Positions 1-5,221 of a stretch of 9,257 nt of DNA are shown here, in pieces; positions within the stretch are counted from its first letter, which is position 1; every line of letters begins with the position of its first letter. Position numbers and translations under genes: made by a program. The stretch comes from Chloroflexota bacterium (GTDB taxonomy: Bacteria > Chloroflexota > UBA11872 > VXOZ01). The DNA is taken from positions 1 through 9,257 of the forward strand of contig VXOZ01000427.1 of NCBI GenBank assembly GCA_009839775.1, read 5' to 3'. Below the pieces are notes generated by a model. The model was not told the origin of the DNA and ran no database searches. It saw nothing but the letters and a program-made list of their open reading frames with translations.

Positions 1-202
1 AAGTCTCGCCACGCTCCAAGTGGCCTTTTGGAAAAATCCAGCCGTCGTGGGCGCTGCTCTGCGTTACCAAGACCACCACCTCTCCACTGTCCTTCCGGAA
101 CACGATGCCGCCGGCAGAGTGTTCTTTCTGCATACGCCGTGTCTTCTTCCGGTGCGGTGATTTCGGTCCGCGGGAACGCTGTTTCGAACGATTACGGTTC
201 AT
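1..202 (-). CDS. Nudix hydrolase, N-terminal part (runs off the left edge)
   Basis: Only the first 67 codons are in the window. The product has a very basic N-terminus (residues 1-23, rich in Arg and Lys), then the usual first strands of a Nudix fold (SAGGIVFR at 29-36, VVVLVTQ at 42-48). The motif GWIFPKGHLERGET (54-67) opens the Nudix box: G60 and E66 fit the G-x5-E start of the consensus. The rest of the box, with the metal-binding REXXEE core, lies outside the window. Nudix enzymes hydrolyse nucleoside diphosphates linked to another group; the exact substrate cannot be told from this piece. The start is uncertain. ATG at 202 gives the basic extension, while a second ATG at 133 has a GGAAGAAG ribosome-binding sequence upstream and would start directly before the Nudix fold. 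The gene is divergent from proA. Confidence 0.85.
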   Translation of the reverse strand, partial: MNRNRSKQRSRGPKSPHRKKTRRMQKEHSAGGIVFRKDSGEVVVLVTQSSAHDGWIFPKGHLERGET

Positions 203-207
203 GGCTT

Positions 208-237
208 TTGCAGTCACCCGAACCAGGTAACTATACT
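208..237 (+). promoter_or_regulatory. candidate sigma-70 promoter for proA
   Basis: TTGCAG (208-213) and TATACT (232-237) are separated by 18 bases and lie about 100 bases before the proA start. The -10 box matches the consensus at 5 of 6 positions; the -35 box is weak. It overlaps a candidate promoter for the divergent Nudix gene. By eye only; no scoring was done. Confidence 0.35.
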
Positions 238-257
238 GAGACTAAGTGCTCAGGCAA
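230..257 (-). promoter_or_regulatory. candidate sigma-70 promoter for the Nudix gene
   Basis: On the minus strand TTGCCT (257-252) and TATAGT (235-230) are separated by 16 bases and lie about 30 bases before the ATG at 202. The -10 box matches at 5 of 6 positions and the -35 box at 4 of 6. The -10 box overlaps the -10 box of the candidate proA promoter on the other strand. Confidence 0.35.
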
Positions 258-338
258 TTGAGCAGTTCGAAATACGTACACTGGTGAAATTTGGAACAAG
301 CATATCACGTTTCAACGGCAGATGGTGGAGAAACAGCC

Positions 339-1610
339 ATGAGTGTGACGATTGACGTGTTGGCGGAAAAGCTCGTGCAGGCGCGGCTCGCGTCCCGCGC
401 CGTAGCCCAACTCTCGACGAAAACGAAGAATAGCGTGCTCAACGCAGTTGCGGACGCTCTTGAGACGGAGACGGATTATCTCATCGCGGAAAATAGCACA
501 GACGTCGCTGCCGCTACCGAGTCGGGCCTTGATCCATACTCGATTGACCGGCTCACGCTCTCGCAGAAAGTCCTGGCTGGCATTGCCAGCGACGTGCGCA
601 AAGTGGCCGCGCTGGAAGACCCGGTGGGCGCGGTAACCGACATGCGCACGGTCGAAAGCGGCATCACGGTTGGGCGCATTCGCGTGCCGTTCGGCGTGGT
701 AGGCGCCATCTACGAATCGCGGCCCAACGTGACGGTGGACATCGCGTGCCTCTGCTTCAAGTCCGGCAATGCCGTCGTGCTGCGCGGCGGCTCGGAAGCC
801 ATCTACTCCAACGTTGCGCTGGCCCGCGTGATCCACGACGCCGGTGTCGCCGCCGGTGCGCCCGAGCATTGGGTGCAGCTTATCGAGGATACCGACCGCG
901 CTCTCGTCCACCGCATTTTGCAGGCCAAGGGTGAGATTGATTTGGTGATCCCGCGCGGCGGCGCCGGTCTGATCAACTTCGTCGTTGAAAATGCGACCGT
1001 GCCGGTGATCGAGACCGGCGCCGGTGTCTGCCACACGTACGTGGATGAGCACGCCGATCTGGAGAAAGCCCAGCGGATCGTGGTGAACGCCAAAACGCGG
1101 CGGTACTCCATTTGCAACGCGCTCGACACGCTGCTCGTTCATGCAGCGGTGGCGCCGCAGTTTCTTGCCGCCGTCTTTCCTGATCTCGTCGCGGCCGGCG
1201 TGGAAATCCACGCGTGCCCGCGCACGCGAGAGCTTCTTGGCGAGTCGCCCCACGTCCTCCCGGCCATAGACGACGATTGGGGCAAAGAGTTTCTTGCGCT
1301 CATCATGGCGGTCAAGGTGGTCGATGACTTCGACGCCGCCATGGAGCACCTCCACACGTATACCTCCAGCCACTCCGAAGCCATCGTGACCCAGGACTAC
1401 ACCGCGGGACAGCGCTTCATGCGGGAAATGGACGCCGCCGCCGTCTACTGGAACGCCTCGACGCAGTTCACCGACGGCGCGCAGTTCGGACTTGGGGCCG
1501 AAGTAGGCATCAGCACCCAGAAGCTCCACGCCCGCGGCCCCATGGCCCTGGGGGAGATGACCACGTATAAGTGGATCGTCTACGGCGACGGCGCCATCCG
1601 GCCTCTGTAG
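339..1610 (+). CDS. proA: glutamate-5-semialdehyde dehydrogenase (gamma-glutamyl phosphate reductase)
   Basis: ProA reduces gamma-glutamyl phosphate with NADPH to glutamate-5-semialdehyde, the second step of proline synthesis from glutamate, in the cytoplasm. The 423-residue product matches the family's usual length (about 415-430) and aligns with E. coli ProA throughout. Visible blocks include ESRPNVTVDIA in the Rossmann part, VVLRGG, LVIPRGGAGL, GAGVCHTYVDE, VNAKTRRYSICN with the presumed catalytic Cys259, NASTQFTDGAQFGLGAEVGIS and TQKLHARGPM near the C-terminus. I chose ATG 339 because GGTGGAG lies 8 bases before it and the protein then starts where family members do; a TTG at 291 would add 16 unlikely residues. 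Next to the catalytic cysteine the usual QRPS is RRYS, a mild oddity. No proB (glutamate 5-kinase) is adjacent in the window, though proA and proB are often paired. Confidence 0.97.
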   Translation: MSVTIDVLAEKLVQARLASRAVAQLSTKTKNSVLNAVADALETETDYLIAENSTDVAAATESGLDPYSIDRLTLSQKVLAGIASDVRKVAALEDPVGAVTDMRTVESGITVGRIRVPFGVVGAIYESRPNVTVDIACLCFKSGNAVVLRGGSEAIYSNVALARVIHDAGVAAGAPEHWVQLIEDTDRALVHRILQAKGEIDLVIPRGGAGLINFVVENATVPVIETGAGVCHTYVDEHADLEKAQRIVVNAKTRRYSICNALDTLLVHAAVAPQFLAAVFPDLVAAGVEIHACPRTRELLGESPHVLPAIDDDWGKEFLALIMAVKVVDDFDAAMEHLHTYTSSHSEAIVTQDYTAGQRFMREMDAAAVYWNASTQFTDGAQFGLGAEVGISTQKLHARGPMALGEMTTYKWIVYGDGAIRPL

Positions 1611-1649
1611 CGATAAGGTGAGTTATCCCGCGACAGTGCGCTGGGCTTT

Positions 1650-1680
1650 ACCCCCTCACCCCGACCCTCTCCCCAGGGAG
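1650..1680. repeat. intergenic CCCTCACCCCGACCCTCTCCC-type repeat
   Basis: A C-rich sequence (CCCCCTCACCCCGACCCTCT and following bases) directly downstream of proA resembles a short dispersed intergenic repeat known from many bacterial genomes, where it is often followed by a purine-rich complementary arm. Here only a short AGGGAG follows. Only one copy is in the window, so the call rests on recall of the motif. Confidence 0.4.
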
Positions 1681-1718
1681 CAGGAGCCGGATGAGTGCCC
1701 TTTTGCAGCAGCTAGACC

Positions 1719-1742
1719 GTAGCGCGGGGGCTTGTCCCCCGC
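1719..1742. repeat. REP-like palindromic repeat, copy 1
   Basis: A perfect 7-bp stem, GCGGGGG (1724-1730) with CCCCCGC (1736-1742), closes a CTTGT loop. The 21 bases at 1719-1739 recur at 7867-7887 with one mismatch. The element lies between the convergent ends of proA and the LysM lipoprotein gene. It could stop transcription from both sides, but there is no T-run, so repeat is the safer call. Confidence 0.6.
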
Positions 1743-1782
1743 CTCTTGGCGCGCATGATAACCGCCAACCTCGGCCAGGCGC

Positions 1783-2193
1783 TTAGTTCTTCGGCTCAGG
1801 CGTTTGCACCACTGAGGGGCCCGCCGGGGTGGGTGTCGGCTCTTGGCCTGGGGGCGGCGGAATGACCAGCTTCTGGCCGATGGAGAGAGGATAGGGGTCC
1901 TGCAGGTCGTTCGCCGCGGCAATCTGCTGCCACGTTACGCCCGGAAACTTATCGGCAATGGTGCTCAATGTGTCTCCGGACACTACCGTATAGATAGTCT
2001 CTTCAGCCGGCTGTGCCGTCGCTCCCGCCACGGGTGTCGGGCTCGGCCGGATAATAGTAATCGTCGGCGTCGGCGTGGGGGGTACTTCCTCACCGTTCTC
2101 ATCTCCCATGAATGGGATGCAGCCGGCTGCCAGCACAACCAGGGCTACACCCAGCATCACTAACTGTGTAATCGAACTACGATCTTGCCTCAT
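1783..2193 (-). CDS. LysM-domain lipoprotein
   Basis: The 136-residue product starts with a lipoprotein signal peptide: a few charged residues, a hydrophobic core (10-23) and a lipobox-like LAAG before Cys25, the expected lipidated residue. A Pro/Thr-rich linker follows (38-54, with TPTPT), then a single LysM domain (about 67-112; YTVVSGDTLSTIADKF, then IAAANDL and IGQKLVIP) and a second Pro/Thr-rich tail. LysM binds GlcNAc-containing glycans such as peptidoglycan, so the protein probably sits on the outer face of the membrane and touches the cell wall. It has no catalytic domain, so it may be a wall-binding anchor or part of a larger complex. ATG 2193 is preceded by GAGAGGG at about 5 bases. 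It is convergent with proA. It could be the last gene of the block above it, but the 433-base gap argues for its own promoter, which I could not identify. Confidence 0.9.
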   Translation of the reverse strand: MRQDRSSITQLVMLGVALVVLAAGCIPFMGDENGEEVPPTPTPTITIIRPSPTPVAGATAQPAEETIYTVVSGDTLSTIADKFPGVTWQQIAAANDLQDPYPLSIGQKLVIPPPPGQEPTPTPAGPSVVQTPEPKN

Positions 2194-2383
2194 GCTGACC
2201 CTCTCTGCATTCGTAACCGTTCGCGACGCCGCTCGCTTTCAGCCTTCGCTAGCTTCTATTCAACGAATTCCAACGTCCTCAAGGGCTATCCCAAGAAGCG
2301 ACAAGGGATAAAGCTACACTGAGGTACGTGCAATTCACAGAAAAATAGGGGACGAAGAGAATAAAGAGAAACGAGAGGCTATA
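2194..2383. other. intergenic stretch upstream of the LysM gene, nothing recognised
   Basis: These 190 bases are richer in A and T than the flanking genes. I find no convincing open frame, tRNA-like fold or clear promoter. They must carry whatever promoter drives the LysM lipoprotein gene, unless that gene is read through from upstream. Confidence 0.5.
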
Positions 2384-2626
2384 TCAAGAACACCCCAGAG
2401 GCATCGCTACATCGGCTTGGCCAATTGTTGACAGTGCGAACCGAGCTAATTCAATAGGATTGTCAACTCTCAGGCGCTCATAGTTAATGTAGTACACACC
2501 AAAGCCCCTGGCAAGTTTCCAATGTAGCTGGCAGGCCTTGGCGTGCGCCGCTCGGTGCCATCGAATCTGGTAGTGTGCAATAGTTCTTGAGCCAATCCTA
2601 ATTCCGAATATGCCCTGGATGGCGCC
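2384..2626 (-). pseudogene. 80-codon start-less open frame, possible gene remnant
   Basis: Directly after the TGA of phosphatase copy A the same frame stays open for 80 codons, to a TGA at 2386-2384. The translation looks protein-like, for example LARGFGVYYINYERLRVDNP followed by IELARFALSTIGQADVAMPL. The only ATG in frame lies near its end and a GTG lies mid-way, and I see no ribosome-binding site near the beginning. I do not recognise the family. The first 18 bases are shared with the sequence after phosphatase copy B, so they belong to the duplicated unit and not to this remnant. It may be the 3' end of a gene whose front was lost when the duplicated unit was inserted, or a chance open frame. 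An 80-codon run has a few percent chance of being open at random. Confidence 0.35.
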
Positions 2627-2635
2627 TCACCCTGT
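2610..2635. repeat. 26-base exact direct repeat at the phosphatase stop codon, copy A end
   Basis: These 26 bases span the last codons, the stop codon and 18 bases after the stop of phosphatase copy A. They are identical to 3623-3648 at the end of copy B. The coding sequence just before them differs between copies, and the sequence after them is unrelated, so this marks the end of the duplicated unit. Confidence 0.85.
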
Positions 2636-3361
2636 AATCATGTCGGCTGGCAGGTGCTCTACGCTATTCTGGTAACGCACCGTAGTCTCGTTCTCTTCGA
2701 TAATCAGATTAGACATCCCCGTATGGGCATGATTGAAGTAAACCTTCTCGTATTCCTTGCTCCCCAGTAAGCCATGCAAGATATAATTGGACGCCGTGCC
2801 GTGTGAAACGATGGCAATATGCTCATCTGAATTCACTGCCATCGCGCGTATGTCCTGCGCCACTCGTTGCAGACGCGGGAGATACTCGGCCTCCGTCTCT
2901 GGCGGACGATTCCACCAACCGTCATCCGCAAAGTCCGGCGGGATGACGAATTCGGGAAAGTGCTCTTCCACCTCAACGCGGGTAAGTCCCGGAAGGCCCC
3001 GCGCGCCGCGTCCGTCTCCTTCGTCGTGGATGATTCCGTGCAACTCGTGGAGATTCACCCAGATCTCCGGGCGCAGACCGAGCGCTGCCGCTAAGAGCTG
3101 CGCCGTCTGCAGCGCCCGTCGCATTGGACTGCAGAAGAGGCGCGTAACCGAAAACACCAATCGATCATGGGGCAGAGGTTGGGAATGCTCCTCAGGCACT
3201 ATTCTTCTGCTCATGTGCTCGCCAAGCAGTGCGGCTTGCCTGCGGCCCACTTCCGTGAGAGCAGGATCAAGCAGGAGGCTTCGTTCTTCCGGCGGCACAC
3301 TGGCTAGCGGCACACCTCTGTGGTACGTCACATTGCCGTGGCGAATTATGTAGAGTTTCAC
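2627..3361 (-). CDS. histidine phosphatase superfamily protein (phosphoglycerate mutase-like), copy A
   Basis: This 244-residue protein is a branch-1 histidine phosphatase by motif. R7-H8-G9 is the phospho-accepting RHG motif near the N-terminus, SPMRRALQTA (79-88) carries the second phosphate-binding arginine (R82), E106 in HEL is the likely acid residue, and H187 in SHG is the second catalytic histidine. Family members remove or move phosphate on sugars, nucleotides, cofactors or proteins, and the substrate cannot be read from the sequence. The start is GTG 3361, with AAGGAA about 11 bases upstream. About two thirds of its residues match copy B, including a nearly identical block (ILHGLLGSKEYEKVYFNHAH) after the second histidine that is probably lineage-specific substrate or dimer surface. 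It lies downstream of copy B and a dcd remnant, probably in one transcript with dcd. The insert between R15 and D32 (GVPLASVPPEERS) is identical in both copies. Confidence 0.9.
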   Translation of the reverse strand: MKLYIIRHGNVTYHRGVPLASVPPEERSLLLDPALTEVGRRQAALLGEHMSRRIVPEEHSQPLPHDRLVFSVTRLFCSPMRRALQTAQLLAAALGLRPEIWVNLHELHGIIHDEGDGRGARGLPGLTRVEVEEHFPEFVIPPDFADDGWWNRPPETEAEYLPRLQRVAQDIRAMAVNSDEHIAIVSHGTASNYILHGLLGSKEYEKVYFNHAHTGMSNLIIEENETTVRYQNSVEHLPADMITG

Positions 3362-3510
3362 GTTAAGCCCATTCCTTCACTCTCTCTTTTCGATCGACTA
3401 TATCTGTCTGAACGGCTGTCGCGCGAATAGAACTGCGGAAGTTTAAACCTATAGCGGCGAATGGCAGCCCTGCCAGCGTGAACGCCGGCCACATTTCTCA
3501 GCGCGCGGCG

Positions 3511-3621
3511 CTACTCGTCCCTTTTCGGCTTAAAGCTCAGGTGTACCTTGCTCTCGGTGGGCTGCTCCTGATCCTGGTACTTGCTGCCGAGGCCGGGTGA
3601 GCCATAGGGGCGGATTACGGG
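3511..3621 (-). pseudogene. dcd: dcd remnant: last 36 codons of dCTP deaminase
   Basis: Reading on from the stop of phosphatase copy B in the same frame gives RPYGSPGLGSKYQDQEQPTE and SKVHLSF, then a TAG stop. This is the C-terminus of the intact dcd at 4427-5008. Over the 37 aligned codons including the stop, 95 of 111 bases agree. Ten codons differ synonymously, four change the residue (N/I, R/K, Q/K, K/R), and the stop changes from TGA to TAG. There is no start codon and no catalytic part, so it cannot be an enzyme. The remnant has more G or C at third positions than the intact gene. It is followed by 149 bases without features and then by phosphatase copy A, which is the order expected if a dcd-phosphatase unit was duplicated in tandem and the second dcd lost its front. 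Confidence 0.9.
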
Positions 3622-3622
3622 A

Positions 3623-3648
3623 ATGCCCTGGATGGCGCCTCACCCTGT
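3623..3648. repeat. 26-base exact direct repeat at the phosphatase stop codon, copy B end
   Basis: Identical to 2610-2635. Here the repeat joins the dcd remnant within about two bases, which marks the breakpoint of the rearrangement. Confidence 0.85.
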
Positions 3649-4371
3649 CACCAGATCATCCGGCAAGTGTTCCACGTGATTTTGGTAGCGCAGCGTTGTC
3701 TCATTCTCTCTGATCGTCAGACTCGACATCCCCGTATGAGCATGATTGAAATAGACCTTCTCGTATTCCTTGCTCCCCAACAGGCCATGCAAGATATAAC
3801 TGGACGCCGTGCCGTGTGTAACGATAGCAATGTGCTCATCTGTACCTAATGCCATAGTGCGCAACTCCTCTGCCACACCTTCAAGACGGTCTGTTGGCTG
3901 GTCGCCTTCAGGGGACGGATTCCACCAGCCTAACTCCGCAAAGTTTGATGGTATCAGGAACTCGGGAAAGCTCTGCTCCACGTCTGCGCGGCTGAGTCCC
4001 GGGAAGTTGCGCGCTCCTTGGCCGTCACCTTCGTCATGCTTTACACCGCCCAGTTCGTGCAGATCCACCCAGATCTCCGGGCGCAATCCCAGCGCTGCCG
4101 CTATGGGACGTGCCGTCTGCAGCGCCCGTCGCATTGGGCTACAAAAGAGTCGCGAAATTGAGAATCCCAAACGGTCAACTTGCCGGGCTTGCGCCTGGTC
4201 ACCCGGATCGGACTCTCTGCTTAGATGCTGCCCGAGGAGCGAGGCCTGTTTTCGGCCCATTTCCGTGATCGGGGGATCCGGCAAGTGACTCCGTTCTTCC
4301 GGCGGCACGCTGGCAAGCGGAACACCTCGGCGGTACGTCACGTGGGCGTGTCGGAAAATGTAGAGTCTCAC
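3640..4371 (-). CDS. histidine phosphatase superfamily protein (phosphoglycerate mutase-like), copy B
   Basis: The 243-residue paralogue of copy A is alignable end to end with one single-residue gap. The N-terminal motif is R7-H8-A9 in place of RHG. R82 in SPMRRALQTA, E106 in HEL and H186 in THG are kept, so it is probably catalytic; RHA also occurs in working members such as SixA-like phosphatases. The substrate is unknown. GTG 4371 is the start, with a weak GGGAG about 10 bases upstream. It begins 55 bases after the dcd stop on the same strand, so co-transcription with dcd is likely and suggests a role near deoxynucleotide or phosphate housekeeping, which remains inference. Most differences from copy A fall in the variable regions (residues 51-70 and 150-175), while the active-site blocks are conserved. 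Confidence 0.9.
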   Translation of the reverse strand: MRLYIFRHAHVTYRRGVPLASVPPEERSHLPDPPITEMGRKQASLLGQHLSRESDPGDQAQARQVDRLGFSISRLFCSPMRRALQTARPIAAALGLRPEIWVDLHELGGVKHDEGDGQGARNFPGLSRADVEQSFPEFLIPSNFAELGWWNPSPEGDQPTDRLEGVAEELRTMALGTDEHIAIVTHGTASSYILHGLLGSKEYEKVYFNHAHTGMSSLTIRENETTLRYQNHVEHLPDDLVTG

Positions 4372-4426
4372 GCAGCTCTCACTCCCAACCTGCCTGCATG
4401 GCGCCGCAGCATTGTAGAGAACGCCA

Positions 4427-5008
4427 TCATTCGTCCTTTTGAGGCCTAAAGCTCAGGTGCACCTTGCTCTCGGTGGGTTGTTCCTGATCTTGATATTTGC
4501 TGCCGAGCCCGGGTGAACCATAGGGGCGGTTTACGGGAGTAGTCATTGTCAAAAAGGAAATCTGGCCGATGAACATGCCGGGATAGAGCGGAATGGGCAG
4601 CTTGGCGACGTTGGAAAGCTCCAGGGTGATCGTGCCGGAGAAGCCGGGATCGATATACCCCGCCGTCGAGTGGATGATGAGACCGAGCCGCCCCAGCGAA
4701 CTCTTGCCCTCCAGCCGTCCCACCAAGTCTCCGGGCAGTCCCACGCGCTCCAGGGTCGTGCCTAACGCGAATTCGCCCGGATGCAACACAAACGGCTCTT
4801 CCTCTTCCACCTCAATGCTCTGCGTGAGATCAGGCTGCGGCTGCCGCACATCGATGTGTGTATACTTGCTGTGCTCGAAGACGCGGAAATACCTTCCCAA
4901 CCGCAGGTCCACACTCGAAGGCTGCACGTGCTCCGCCGCGAACGGCTCGATGCGCAAGCGTCCAGCTGTGATCAATTCAGAAATTGTGCGGTCGCTGAGA
5001 ACTGACAT
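4427..5008 (-). CDS. dcd: dCTP deaminase, probably bifunctional (dUMP-forming)
   Basis: The enzyme deaminates dCTP, and in the bifunctional class also releases pyrophosphate, giving dUMP for thymidylate synthesis without free dUTP. The 193-residue product has the full trimeric dUTPase-like fold: LSDRTI at the start, VQPSSVDLRLG (28-38), EGKSSLGRLGL (100-110) with the phosphate-contacting serines and R107, HSTAGYIDPGFSG (113-125), and catalytic E130 in TLELSN. The TAG-x-ID motif is that of bifunctional enzymes such as M. tuberculosis and M. jannaschii Dcd; monofunctional E. coli Dcd has TAHRID. The C-terminal SKYQ region is also of the mycobacterial type. I chose ATG 5008 because it gives the conserved N-terminus and lies 6 bases after AGGGTGG; the open frame upstream to 5341 has no family similarity and covers the divergent intergenic region. 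It is the first gene of a likely minus-strand operon with phosphatase copy B, and a broken copy of its tail lies downstream. Confidence 0.95.
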   Translation of the reverse strand: MSVLSDRTISELITAGRLRIEPFAAEHVQPSSVDLRLGRYFRVFEHSKYTHIDVRQPQPDLTQSIEVEEEEPFVLHPGEFALGTTLERVGLPGDLVGRLEGKSSLGRLGLIIHSTAGYIDPGFSGTITLELSNVAKLPIPLYPGMFIGQISFLTMTTPVNRPYGSPGLGSKYQDQEQPTESKVHLSFRPQKDE

Positions 5009-5055
5009 GCGTTGCCACCCTATTCTCGACAGGGGACTGTTATGCCTTTCCTGCC

Positions 5056-5061
5056 AGTATA
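5056..5061 (-). promoter_or_regulatory. possible -10 box for dcd
   Basis: TATACT on the minus strand lies about 48 bases before the dcd start, in the 213-base gap between dcd and the divergent kinase gene. No good -35 box sits at 16-18 bases, so this is a weak suggestion. Confidence 0.2.
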
Positions 5062-5152
5062 GTGCAGCAGGCCTTCCAATGCTGAATGCCCGGCTGACAC
5101 CAGTCGCATCGGTCAATTGCGCGGTATTCCGCTGATTCTGCCTGATCACGTG

Positions 5153-5171
5153 GTATCCTACAGCTGGATAC
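5153..5171. promoter_or_regulatory. inverted repeat in the dcd/kinase divergent region
   Basis: GTATCC (5153-5158) and GGATAC (5166-5171) form a perfect 6-bp inverted repeat around a 7-base spacer, about 50 bases before the kinase start. It could be an operator half-site pair or a small hairpin. No regulator is known, and such short repeats arise by chance. Confidence 0.25.
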
Positions 5172-5221
5172 ACAGGTAGCGGCATGGGGGAATCTTTCCT
5201 CAGAAGACATAGGGGCGAACA

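Noticed and set aside
291..338. TTG start of proA at 291
   Set aside because: ATG 339 has a strong ribosome-binding site at proper distance and gives the usual protein length.
312..1529. A 405-codon open frame antisense to proA
   Set aside because: It mirrors the GC-rich codons of proA, its translation is rich in His, Arg and Gly with no known motif, and proA is certain on the other strand.
3511..3639. Stop-codon readthrough joining phosphatase B to the dcd tail
   Set aside because: Both phosphatase copies end at the same TGA with the same last residues, so the stop is genuine; the shared frame looks like a coincidence of the junction.
4427..5008. Anti-phage nucleotide-depletion deaminase
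   Set aside because: Some dCTP deaminases act in phage defence, but this one has the length and motifs of the housekeeping bifunctional enzyme and no defence neighbours.
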